Origin: Natronomonas halophila
Lineage (GTDB): Archaea > Halobacteriota > Halobacteria > Halobacteriales > Haloarculaceae
Assembly (NCBI RefSeq): GCF_013391085.1
Contig: NZ_CP058334.1
Span: 682,001 to 746,000 of the forward strand
DNA length: 64,000 nt
Direction of reading: 5' to 3'
Below the pieces are notes generated by a model. It was given only the letters and a program-made list of their open reading frames with translations, did no database searches and had not been told where the DNA came from. A program made the translations under genes and the position numbers. Numbering within the stretch: position 1 is the stretch's first letter; each line of letters begins with the position of its first letter. Shown here one piece after another: positions 41,488-49,224 of this stretch.

Positions 41488-41976
41488 CTACGGCAGCAGC
41501 ACGCCGTCGATAGCGTGAATGATGCCGTTCGAGGCCCCGATATCCGTTGTCACGATACTCGCCTGGTCGCCGTTCAATGCCGTCCCGTCCACGTCGATTC
41601 GTGCGCCGTTGAGTGTCGGCACCGAAGACGCGTTCACGACCGACTGCGCGCTCCGTCGACCCGGAACGACGTGATACGTGAGAACCTCCGCCAGCGAATC
41701 GACGTTTCCGACGTTGGCTTCGGTCACGCCGATACCGTTGAACGCGGCGTCCGTCGGCGCGAAGACCGTCAGTTGGCGGTTGCCGTCGAGCGCCTCGACG
41801 AGACCGGCTTCCTGAACCGCGGCGACAAGCACGTCGAACCCGTCAGCGGCGACCGCGACGTCGACGATAGTATCACCATCGCTCGGTGGTGTGGCGGTTA
41901 CTGCGCCGACCCCGCCCGCGAGGAGTGTTGTTCCCGCACCGATGCGCCGGAGTACCGACCGTCTGTTTACCTCCAT
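41488..41976 (-). CDS. Secreted fasciclin (FAS1) domain protein
   Basis: A 162-residue protein with a Tat signal (NRRSVLRRIGAGTTLLAGGVGAVTA, about 3-27) and one FAS1 domain: TIVDVAVAADGFDVLVAAVQEAGLVEAL, QLTVFAPTDAAFN (conserved H1 box), LTYHVVPG and the end VTTDIGASNGIIHAIDGVLLP (H2 box). FAS1 domains mediate adhesion or protein association outside the cell. No lipobox, so a secreted form is likely. The ATG at 41976 was chosen over 42015. Confidence 0.92.
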   Translation of the reverse strand: MEVNRRSVLRRIGAGTTLLAGGVGAVTATPPSDGDTIVDVAVAADGFDVLVAAVQEAGLVEALDGNRQLTVFAPTDAAFNGIGVTEANVGNVDSLAEVLTYHVVPGRRSAQSVVNASSVPTLNGARIDVDGTALNGDQASIVTTDIGASNGIIHAIDGVLLP

Positions 41977-42246
41977 CTGAACCACCAGCGAGGGGGAGGG
42001 CTGAATCGTCATCAAGCATTTTCAAAATTAGACCCAATTTCCTCCCAAACTGCCTCACGGTGCGATTTGCGTCGGTTTCGGAGGACACAGTCCGAACTCG
42101 CCGAACCGAGGCAACCGAGACGGCAGGAATACCACCCGTATACTTCGGTTGCACTACGATACCGTGGAAGTCGCCACCAGATAACATGCCCATAGATAAT
42201 AAATTCATGTAGTTTAATATCCTCTAGTTATTACAATGGACTACAC
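41977..42246. other. Intergenic region, AT-rich, no gene
   Basis: 270 bases between the divergent fasciclin and NhaC genes. The NhaC-proximal part (42180-42240) is AT-rich: AGATAATAAATTC and TTTAATATCC, giving several TATA-like options for NhaC. No palindromic operator was recognised. Confidence 0.4.
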
Positions 42247-43704
42247 GTGCCTTCGCTGAACCTCGAACCGCTGACCTACGATGACATCCCGTCGGCGCGG
42301 CGTCCGAGCCTTCGACAGGCGCTGGTCCCCGTACTCGGGGTCGTCCTGTTTCTCGGCGTCGGTTCCGGGTATCTGAAACTGGCACCCCATGGGCCACTCC
42401 TCTGGAGTATCGTGTTAACCGGTGCGGTCGGCAAGTACTGGCTCGGCTACTCGTGGGAGGACCTCTACGAGGGCCTCGCCGATAGCCTGCTGATGGGCTT
42501 GCAGGCCATCCTCATCCTGTTCGTCATCTACGCGCTTATCGCGACCTGGATCAGCGCCGGGACCATTCCCGGACTGATGTACTACGGGCTCGCGATATTG
42601 ACGCCGGACGTCTTCCTGCCGGCAACGGCGCTACTGGCGATGGTCGTCGCCTTCTCCATCGGTTCGTCGTGGACCACTGCCGGGACCCTCGGCGTGGCCT
42701 TCATCGGCATCGGGGCGGGCCTCGGCGTCCCCACCCCGATGACCGCTGGGGCCATCCTTTCCGGCGCCTACGCGGGTGACAAGCAGTCGCCGCTGTCGGA
42801 CACGACGAACCTCGCGGCCGCGGTGACCAACACCGACCTCTACGACCACATTCGCGCGATGCGCAACGGAACGGTTCTTGCCTTCGGCCTCTCGCTCGTA
42901 CTCTATGCGGCCCTCGGCCTGTATGCCGGCGACGCGATTCCCGCCGGCCGCGTCGCCGAGATTCAGGGCGCACTCGCCGGGACTTACGACCTCTCGGCGC
43001 TGGTCTTCCTGCCGCTCGTGGTCACGTTCGGACTGGCGCTCTACGGCGTCTCCGCGCTCCCGGCGCTCGTCGCCGGCGTCTTCGCCGGCACCTTCACGAC
43101 GGTCCTCGTTCAGGGGCGGTCCTTTATCGCCTCCTGGGAGGTCTTCCTCGAAGGGACGGCACCCGAGACGGGCGTCACGCTCGTCAACGACCTGCTGGCC
43201 AGCGGCGGCCTCTCGGGGTCGGCCTGGACCATCTCGGTCGTCGTCGCCGCCCTCGCACTCGGCGGCCTCCTCGAACGGACCGGCGTCCTCGCCGTGCTCG
43301 CACACGAACTCGCGTCGGCCGTCTTCGGCCCGCGCAGCCTCGTTATCGGAACCGGCATCTCCGCCATCCTCGTCAACGCCTTTTCAGCCCAGCAGTACAT
43401 GAGCATCGTCGTCCCGGGGCTCACCCTTCGGAACCTCTACGACGAGTACGGGCTGGCGGGCGAGGACCTCTCGCGGGCCATCGAGTCCGCGGGGACCCCG
43501 ACCGGCGCGCTCATCCCGTGGCACGCCGGCGCCGTCTACATGTCCACCGCCCTCGGTGTGGGAACGCTCGCGTACTTCCCGTACTACTTCTTCGCGTTCC
43601 TATCACCGCTGGTCCTGTTCGCGACGACGCTCCTCGGCGGACGCTACGACGAGACGGCGGACACCAACCCCGTCGAGTCGCCGTCCGCAGCGGCCGACGA
43701 CTGA
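42247..43704 (+). CDS. nhaC: NhaC-family Na+/H+ antiporter
   Basis: A 485-residue polytopic membrane protein with about 11 helices; it starts with GTG at 42247. Characteristic of NhaC: repeated glycine-rich helices, FSIGSSWTTAGTLGVAFIGIGAGLG, SGAYAGDKQSPLSDTTNLAA (about 180-199), and the C-terminal copy FSAQQYMSIVVPGLTLR with NxxxSxxxxGTPTGALIPWHAGAVYM. Members exchange Na+ for H+, or malate/lactate in close relatives, maintaining ion homeostasis in salt. An ATG at 42237 is out of frame. It is followed by a small cassette bounded by direct repeats. Confidence 0.9.
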   Translation: MPSLNLEPLTYDDIPSARRPSLRQALVPVLGVVLFLGVGSGYLKLAPHGPLLWSIVLTGAVGKYWLGYSWEDLYEGLADSLLMGLQAILILFVIYALIATWISAGTIPGLMYYGLAILTPDVFLPATALLAMVVAFSIGSSWTTAGTLGVAFIGIGAGLGVPTPMTAGAILSGAYAGDKQSPLSDTTNLAAAVTNTDLYDHIRAMRNGTVLAFGLSLVLYAALGLYAGDAIPAGRVAEIQGALAGTYDLSALVFLPLVVTFGLALYGVSALPALVAGVFAGTFTTVLVQGRSFIASWEVFLEGTAPETGVTLVNDLLASGGLSGSAWTISVVVAALALGGLLERTGVLAVLAHELASAVFGPRSLVIGTGISAILVNAFSAQQYMSIVVPGLTLRNLYDEYGLAGEDLSRAIESAGTPTGALIPWHAGAVYMSTALGVGTLAYFPYYFFAFLSPLVLFATTLLGGRYDETADTNPVESPSAAADD

Positions 43705-43739
43705 CGACGTGGGTTCCGGTTTCGTCTTTACAGAAGGTC

Positions 43740-43754
43740 GGCCTCGGCACTCAT
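43740..43754. repeat. Left copy of 15-bp direct repeat
   Basis: GGCCTCGGCACTCAT, identical to 44618-44632. The pair bounds the AT-richer gene at 43961 and 206 bases of AT-rich upstream DNA. Confidence 0.75.
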
Positions 43755-43960
43755 TGGATTTTGGTCTACCGGTAGAAATTTGACTCAAAATCCTCTGTAC
43801 TCCCAATTTATCTTAGAATAGCGTCCAAACGTTAGTCGGTCTGGCTTCCAAATAGAGTTCGTAGTCGGGGAAGTTGGTTTATGATATCTTCGGGGGGAGT
43901 AGTTTGCTTAACCAGTAACACCATTATTCCGCCGGATGAACGACTTGCTATCCGAATCAG

Positions 43961-44611
43961 ATGTCTGTTCCATTGACCACATTACGACAACTAAGGGAGC
44001 AGTTTCCAGGTTCAAGCTGGGCGCTATGGAGCGAGGAATATCCAGATGAAGGTTGTATCGAGGAGCAGCCGGACCAGTTAGTTGAATTCATAGAGTCAAA
44101 CAGGAGCCAGTTGAATCCTGAAGTAGTATTCGTCTCACTAAATCCCTCAAGCGACCTTCCGACTGATTATGCCAACTTCCACTCGCCGTCGTGGAAGCAC
44201 TACGATGAACGTATCAAGGAATTCGTCCAAGAGAACGAATTAGAGAACCTAACGGGGGGATATATGACCGACATTGTGCCTGACGTGGCAGACCCAAACT
44301 CCGCAAATGTGACACCCGATACAGCTGATATTGACAGATTTAGCACCCAACTATCCATCTTAGATAAATCCGAGTATCACGTTATCTGTTTCACTGGAAA
44401 GACCTTCGAAGCGCTAAAATCCAATTTCGGAGCGGAGGTTCAGCAGCACCAGCACAATATCGAATCATTCACCGAATCGCTAGAGGAGAAAACGCTACAC
44501 GTCTACCGAGTCTGGTTTTATGGACTCTACGGAGTACATCAACAGAAGGTAGGGGAACTTGAGAAACAGCTCAAGTATCTCAATGATGAAGTCATAGAAT
44601 CTGCTGAGTGA
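43961..44611 (+). CDS. Uracil-DNA glycosylase-like protein in a low-GC, repeat-bounded cassette
   Basis: A 216-residue protein of low GC content and non-haloarchaeal codon use. It resembles the uracil-DNA glycosylase superfamily fold: VVFVSLNPSSD (motif-A-like, about 57-67), FHSPSWKHYDERIKEF, GGYMTDIVPDV (about 104-114), YHVICFTGKTFEAL, and the C-terminal VWFYGLYGVHQQKVGELEKQL. The motif-1 catalytic Asp/Asn and the usual HPS tail are not certain, so function is only suggestive. Flanked by 15-bp direct repeats, it was probably inserted as a unit. No transposase seen. Confidence 0.66.
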   Translation: MSVPLTTLRQLREQFPGSSWALWSEEYPDEGCIEEQPDQLVEFIESNRSQLNPEVVFVSLNPSSDLPTDYANFHSPSWKHYDERIKEFVQENELENLTGGYMTDIVPDVADPNSANVTPDTADIDRFSTQLSILDKSEYHVICFTGKTFEALKSNFGAEVQQHQHNIESFTESLEEKTLHVYRVWFYGLYGVHQQKVGELEKQLKYLNDEVIESAE

Positions 44612-44617
44612 TTTTGT

Positions 44618-44632
44618 GGCCTCGGCACTCAT
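44618..44632. repeat. Right copy of 15-bp direct repeat
   Basis: GGCCTCGGCACTCAT, beginning six bases after the cassette gene's TGA. Distance between copies is 878 bases, so the inserted unit plus one repeat is 878 bases long. Confidence 0.75.
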
Positions 44633-44733
44633 AGGGCTCGTCACCGTCGGCTGCCTACACCGACTCGGCCCGGTTGCTCGTCATCGGCCGGTCGAGGCTA
44701 CGGGCAGGAGGAAAAAGACGCTTTTCGTCCGTA

Positions 44734-46107
44734 TCAGTCGTCGTCGACGGCGGGCGCGGGCGCGTCTCGGGGGCCCTCGGGCGGTGCGTCGAATAGCGGG
44801 CTCTGGTCGCCGGGGACGAACGTGTTGAGGATGAGCGCCGACAGCGCGGTCATGATGACGGGTTCGCCGAAGAACGTCTGGGCGGCCTGCGGGAGGCCGC
44901 TGATGGCGTCGGGGCGGGTCGTGACACCGAGACCGAGGCCGAGCGCGACGGCCATGATGACCATGTTCCGGCGGTTGAGGTCGGTGTGCAAAGCGATGAG
45001 TCGGGCGCCGCTGGCGGCGACCATCCCAGCCATCAGGACGACCGCGCCGCCGAAGACGGCGCTGGGGATAGTGGTGACGACGGCGCCGACCTTCGGGCTG
45101 AGGCCGAGAATCGCGAGCATGACGCCGCTGATGCCGACGACGTGACGGCTCATGACGCCCGTGAAGTTGACGATGCCGACGTTCTGGGAGAAGGACGTGA
45201 CGGGGAAGGCCGCGAAAATCGAGCCGAGCGAGGACAGCAGGCCGTCGGTAAAGAGGCCGCCGCGGAACTCCTCGTCGTCGGGGTTGCGGCCCTCGGCGGC
45301 GGTGATACCGGACATGTCACCGACGGTTTCCATCGCGGAGACGAGGAAGAGGAACGCGAAGGTGATGATGGCGACGGGGTCGAACTCGAAGCCGAAGCGG
45401 CCGGGCGCCGGGATGGCAACCCATGCAGCATCGAAGACGGGCGAGAAGTCGACGAGACCGAAGGCGACGGCGACGGCGTAGCCGACGCTGATGCCCACGA
45501 GAATGCTGAGGAGGCGCGCGACGCCGCGGGTGAACATGTTGAGGACGACGGCGATGCCGAGCACGAGGGCGGCGAGGCCGATGTTATGCAGGGCGCCGTA
45601 GTCGGAGGCGCCGACGCCGCCAGCGGAGTAATCCATCGCGACGGGGATGAGATAGAGGCCGATGATGACGACGACGAGGCCGGTCACAAGCGGTGGGAAG
45701 AAGGGTTTGATGCGTTTGAACTGCCAGCCGATGAGTCCCTCGACGGCGAAGCCGGTGACGAGGATGGCGCCGAAGACGGCCGCGAGGCCCTGATTCGCGC
45801 CGATAGTCGTCGCCGCGCCGACGAAGGTGAAACTCGTCCCCATAACGATGGGGAGTTTCGCGCCGATTGGCCCGACCGTGTAGGCCTGCACGATGGTCGC
45901 CAGCCCCGAGAACAGCAGGACCATCTGGACGATGTAGGCGGTGTCGGCGGGATTGAGGCCGACCGCGCCGGCGACGATGAACGCGACCGCCGTCGCCGGG
46001 ACGATCATCACCGCGACGTGCTGGAGGCCGAGCAGTATCGATTTCGGCAACGGGGGCTTCTCGTCTCGCCCGTATTCGAGGTGTATCTCACCGTCAGTTT
46101 CCGACAT
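44734..46107 (-). CDS. NCS2-family uracil/xanthine permease
   Basis: A 457-residue nucleobase:cation symporter. About 12-14 helices; family features are LGLQHVAVMIVPATAVAFIV near the N-terminus, ITAAEGRNPDDEEFRGGLFTDGLLSSLGSIFAAFPVTSFSQNVGIVNFTGVMSRHV (the conserved NCS2 region, about residues 270-325) and a C-terminal end near GEPVIMTALSALILN. The Gln/Asn signature in SFSQNVGIV identifies the purine-xanthine branch rather than plain uracil. Upstream are two operator-like repeats and a phosphoribosyltransferase gene, so the set may serve salvage. Confidence 0.9.
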   Translation of the reverse strand: MSETDGEIHLEYGRDEKPPLPKSILLGLQHVAVMIVPATAVAFIVAGAVGLNPADTAYIVQMVLLFSGLATIVQAYTVGPIGAKLPIVMGTSFTFVGAATTIGANQGLAAVFGAILVTGFAVEGLIGWQFKRIKPFFPPLVTGLVVVIIGLYLIPVAMDYSAGGVGASDYGALHNIGLAALVLGIAVVLNMFTRGVARLLSILVGISVGYAVAVAFGLVDFSPVFDAAWVAIPAPGRFGFEFDPVAIITFAFLFLVSAMETVGDMSGITAAEGRNPDDEEFRGGLFTDGLLSSLGSIFAAFPVTSFSQNVGIVNFTGVMSRHVVGISGVMLAILGLSPKVGAVVTTIPSAVFGGAVVLMAGMVAASGARLIALHTDLNRRNMVIMAVALGLGLGVTTRPDAISGLPQAAQTFFGEPVIMTALSALILNTFVPGDQSPLFDAPPEGPRDAPAPAVDDD

Positions 46108-46149
46108 GTATGGCCGGCAGGTGCATACCCACCCTCATAATATTATGGT

Positions 46150-46198
46150 GTTTACGCGCAAATGTGCTTCTCAGAACAAGCGTTTACACAAGAATGTG
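46150..46198. promoter_or_regulatory. Two 17-bp operator-like direct repeats upstream of the permease
   Basis: GTTTACGCGCAAATGTG (46150-46166) and GTTTACACAAGAATGTG (46182-46198) agree in 13 of 17 positions and start 32 bases apart (three helical turns). They lie 43-91 bases upstream of the permease ATG, between it and the phosphoribosyltransferase stop, so a regulator of purine uptake could bind here. The protein is unknown. Confidence 0.5.
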
Positions 46199-46204
46199 TA
46201 TACT

Positions 46205-46750
46205 TTAATGAATCGTGACGCCGTCCTCGTCGACGGAGATATCGAGGAGGCTGGTAACCTCGTGGTCGACGTCGTCCATCGCGTTGTCGCCGGCCTTCCG
46301 GAAGACGACGACGATGTCGGCGATGTCGGCGCCGATTTCGTCGAGCGCGCCGCAGATGGCCGCCAGCGTGCCGCCGGTCGACAGCAGGTCGTCGACGATG
46401 AGGACGCGGTCGCCCTCCTCGATGTCGTTGATGTACATCTCGGATTCGGAGTAGCCCGTCGCCTTGTGGAGCGACACCTCGTTGGGCAGGCCATACGAGC
46501 GCTTGCGAATGACGACGAGCGGGATGTCGGTCTGCAAGGAGAGGGCGGTCGCCAGATGGATACCCATCGCTTCGGGGGCGACGATTTTGTCGACGTCGAG
46601 GTCTGCGCGGCGGATGACGCCGCTGACGGCCTCCCGGAGGAGGGCGGGGTCGAGCATCGGGACCCCGTTGCTGATGGGATGGACCAGATACTGGTAGCCG
46701 TCCTTGTCGATAATCGGTGCCTCGTGTAGGGACTCGCGGAGGCGTTCCAT
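46205..46750 (-). CDS. Hypoxanthine/guanine or related phosphoribosyltransferase
   Basis: A 181-residue type I PRTase: PRPP motif [22 protein letters not shown] (about 115-136), flexible loop [12 protein letters not shown] (81-92) and the base-specific hood at the N-terminus. This matches the haloarchaeal HGPRTase-like/APT-like proteins. It would recycle a purine base to its nucleotide using PRPP. It lies upstream of the permease gene, so salvage and uptake may be linked. Base specificity not certain. Confidence 0.85.
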   Translation of the reverse strand: MERLRESLHEAPIIDKDGYQYLVHPISNGVPMLDPALLREAVSGVIRRADLDVDKIVAPEAMGIHLATALSLQTDIPLVVIRKRSYGLPNEVSLHKATGYSESEMYINDIEEGDRVLIVDDLLSTGGTLAAICGALDEIGADIADIVVVFRKAGDNAMDDVDHEVTSLLDISVDEDGVTIH

Positions 46751-46801
46751 GCCGTCGGTTCGGCCATCCCCCGCAAAAGCCGTTCGTTCTCGGCGTGCGG
46801 C

Positions 46802-47188
46802 CTATTCGTCCTCGGAGGGGATGAAGCCGAGGCTCTCACCGATGCCGAAGATATCGAGGTCCCGAAGCAGTTGTTCGAACTCCTGTTCCGTCGGGTCGAC
46901 GAGCAGGATGTCCTCGTCGAGGTCGAGCGTGAAGTCCTCCTCGCCGAGGTCGACGAAGAGGTTGCCGTCGGTGAGTGTCCCCGAGACGGCGTCGCTCTCC
47001 TGGACGAAGTCCTGCAGGAGTTCGCCGACCGACTGGCTTCGACTGGCCGCCTCCTCAAGCAGTTCGACCGCGACGTTCGGCGCCGAGGAGGGGTCCTCGG
47101 CGGCCTCTCTGAGAATATCGCCCAGGTTCCGGGAACTGTCTTCGAGTTCGGCGCGCAACTCCTCGAACAGGTCGGCGGCGTCGGACAT
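46802..47188 (-). CDS. Conserved haloarchaeal hypothetical protein, Glu/Asp-rich
   Basis: A 128-residue acidic protein: helix-rich N-terminus (MSDAADLFEELRAELEDSSRNLGDILREAAED), VELLEEAASRSQSVGELLQDFVQESD, then a strand pair TDGNLFVDLGEEDFTLDLDEDILLVDP and a helical tail. No membrane helix or metal motif. The ATG at 47188 is preferred. Family not identified. It is between the phosphoribosyltransferase and the glycosyltransferase genes, with no link. Confidence 0.68.
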   Translation of the reverse strand: MSDAADLFEELRAELEDSSRNLGDILREAAEDPSSAPNVAVELLEEAASRSQSVGELLQDFVQESDAVSGTLTDGNLFVDLGEEDFTLDLDEDILLVDPTEQEFEQLLRDLDIFGIGESLGFIPSEDE

Positions 47189-47277
47189 ATCGGCCGTATC
47201 GTGGCGTTCCTCCCGCAAATGCGTGGTGGTTCGATGGCCTGAACGCTTTTATTCCAGCACGTCGACAGGTTCGTTCG

Positions 47278-47952
47278 ATGACGCGTGTGAGTTTCGTCGT
47301 GCCGGCGCGCAACGAATCCGAGTATATCGGCGACACGCTATCGAGTATCGACGGCCAGCGGACCGACGAATCCTACGAGGTCATCGTCGCCGACGGCGGC
47401 AGCGTCGACGGCACCACGGATATCGCCCGCGAACACGGTGCCGATGTCGTTCAGGAGGGCGGCCAGAGCATCGCCGGTGGGCGTAACGCCGGCGCCGAGG
47501 CCGCCGAGGGCGAGTGGCTGGCGTTCATCGACGCCGATACGCGAATCGACCCCGCGTATCTCGAGACGATGCTGTCGTTCGTCGACAGGGAGGGACTGGT
47601 CGCGGCCTCCTCGAAGTGTCGGATGACCGGCCCCGCACGCGCGAGACTCGTCGAGTGGACCATCAACCACGTTTTCCCACGACTCGCTGCGCCCGTCCTC
47701 CCCGGATTCAACACGTTCGTCCGGCGGGACATCTTCGAGGCCGTCGGCGGCTATCCCGACGTACCCAACGAAGATACGGCCTTCAGCCGTACACTCGGCC
47801 AGCGGTATCCGACCGGCTACCATCCCGACGGCCTCGTCGAGAGTTCCGGCCGCCGCGTCGCGGATTCGGGACTGACCGGGACGCTGTATCACTACCTCCG
47901 GCTTGACTGGGGGCGACTCCGTTCGGACCGGGGACGAGATATCGTTAAGTGA
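47278..47952 (+). CDS. Glycosyltransferase family 2
   Basis: A 224-residue GT-A fold protein: VSFVVPARNESEYIGDTLSSIDGQ, VIVADGGSVDGTTDIA (nucleotide-sugar site, DxG), GGRNAGAEAAEGEWLAFIDADTRIDP (DAD metal site), and LPGFNTFVRRDIFEAVGGYP with an ED-like active Glu NEDTAF. No C-terminal membrane helix is obvious. It would transfer a sugar from a nucleotide-sugar or dolichol donor to an unknown acceptor. A single gene here. Confidence 0.9.
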   Translation: MTRVSFVVPARNESEYIGDTLSSIDGQRTDESYEVIVADGGSVDGTTDIAREHGADVVQEGGQSIAGGRNAGAEAAEGEWLAFIDADTRIDPAYLETMLSFVDREGLVAASSKCRMTGPARARLVEWTINHVFPRLAAPVLPGFNTFVRRDIFEAVGGYPDVPNEDTAFSRTLGQRYPTGYHPDGLVESSGRRVADSGLTGTLYHYLRLDWGRLRSDRGRDIVK

Positions 47953-47973
47953 TACCGCGACACACGTTCGGAT

Positions 47974-48120
47974 ATGTCCGCGACAACCACACAGCGCTGT
48001 CTCGAATGTGGATTCGAAGCACCGGCCAGCGACGACGCGTGGGGGCGCGTCGAACACCCGCCGCTGGGCGAGTTGGCGCAGTGTCCCGAATGCGGAAGCA
48101 CGAACACGGCGGGCATCTGA
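47974..48120 (+). CDS. 48-residue zinc-ribbon micro-protein
   Basis: ATG at 47974 to TGA at 48118-48120 encodes 48 residues with two CxxC knuckles: C9-x2-C12 in QRCLECGFEAPASDD and C37-x2-C40 in LAQCPECGSTNTAGI. It is a typical haloarchaeal zinc-ribbon micro-protein. It follows the glycosyltransferase by 21 bases and precedes the convergent dys gene. Function unknown. Confidence 0.72.
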   Translation: MSATTTQRCLECGFEAPASDDAWGRVEHPPLGELAQCPECGSTNTAGI

Positions 48121-48135
48121 CCCGCGAAACAGTCC

Positions 48136-49155
48136 CTATTCCACCCTGTCGAGGGCGCCGGCGACGACGAGCGGGAGCGTAATCGTCGCGTCGGCGTATA
48201 CCGAGACGTTCCGGGCGTCCTTCTTGAGTTTGCCCCACGAGCGGGCTTCGTCCAGCGTCGCCCCCGAGAGGCCGCCGGTCTGGGGCGGGTCCATCGTCAA
48301 CTGCACCGCGTAGTCGTAGGCATCGGGCGTCACGAGCATCGTCTGGAGGACGTAGTTCTTGGGGACGCCGCCGCCGACAACGATGGCGCCCGTCGAATCG
48401 GCCTCGTAGGCGAGGTCGTTGAGCGGCGACATATCTTTTAAGGCGTCCAGCGAGAAGCCGGTTACCTGCGAGCGGAGCCACGCCTGCAGGCCAAGCACGG
48501 AGTCCTGAATCGCAGGGACGTAGACGGGGACGTCGTTCTCGTAGGCCGCCGCCGCGATACCGGAGTCCTCGTCGATGTCCTCGCGGTCGTTGACTGCGGC
48601 GTTGGCCCGGCCGAGTTCGCTGGTGAACTCCGCGATGGAGACGACCTCTTCGCCGATTTCGTCGAAGACTTCCTCGCGGAGATGGTGCTCGAAGAGCGCG
48701 AAATGCTCCTGCGGCAGGTAGACGTTATAAATGCGGTCGACCTCCTCGTCGCGCAGTTGTTCGTCGAACTCGCGTTCGGACATCTCGTCGTGTTCGGCCT
48801 GCCCGTGGTGATGCTTGCCACCGATGGCCTCGATGGAGTCGTGGGTGAGGTTCGCGCCGGTCGTGACGAGGGCGTCGACGTGGCCCTCACGGATGAGGTC
48901 CGCGACAATCTGCCGCATCCCGGCGGGAACCATCGCGCCCGCGAGGCCGAGGAAGACGGTCGTGTCCTCGCTATCGAACATCTCGCCGGTGACGTCGATG
49001 GCCTCGCTGAGGTCGGCGGCACCGATACCGGCCTTCCCGTACTCCTCGGCGAGGTCCGCGACGGACATGCCCGCCGAGACGTTAGCGTGTTCGACCGGGT
49101 CGTGGTGGAACTCCTCCCGGTCCGGTTCGGGGTGGTCGTGGTCGTCGTCGCTCAT
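48136..49155 (-). CDS. dys: Deoxyhypusine synthase
   Basis: A 339-residue enzyme that moves the butylamine part of spermidine (or, in haloarchaea lacking spermidine, a related diamine such as agmatine in a variant route) onto a lysine of aIF5A. Seen: GLAGAMVPAGMRQIVADLIREGHVDALVTTGANLTHDSIEAIGG, GGGVPKNYVLQT, and active-site Lys308 in RSWGKLKKDA (human Lys329). Length and motifs fit the family. The N-terminus is His/Asp-rich. ATG at 49155. It is on the opposite strand to the glycosyltransferase/zinc-ribbon pair. Confidence 0.95.
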   Translation of the reverse strand: MSDDDHDHPEPDREEFHHDPVEHANVSAGMSVADLAEEYGKAGIGAADLSEAIDVTGEMFDSEDTTVFLGLAGAMVPAGMRQIVADLIREGHVDALVTTGANLTHDSIEAIGGKHHHGQAEHDEMSEREFDEQLRDEEVDRIYNVYLPQEHFALFEHHLREEVFDEIGEEVVSIAEFTSELGRANAAVNDREDIDEDSGIAAAAYENDVPVYVPAIQDSVLGLQAWLRSQVTGFSLDALKDMSPLNDLAYEADSTGAIVVGGGVPKNYVLQTMLVTPDAYDYAVQLTMDPPQTGGLSGATLDEARSWGKLKKDARNVSVYADATITLPLVVAGALDRVE

Positions 49156-49224
49156 TACCGAAGAATCGGGGCGGCGGCTTTTCAAGCAAGCGATAGCACG
49201 GAAGTCGAAAAAAGGGAACGTCGG

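Noticed and set aside
44616-44828. 70-codon plus-strand frame just after the cassette
   Set aside because: Runs antisense into the permease gene and is Arg-rich; it includes the direct repeat and is not a gene.
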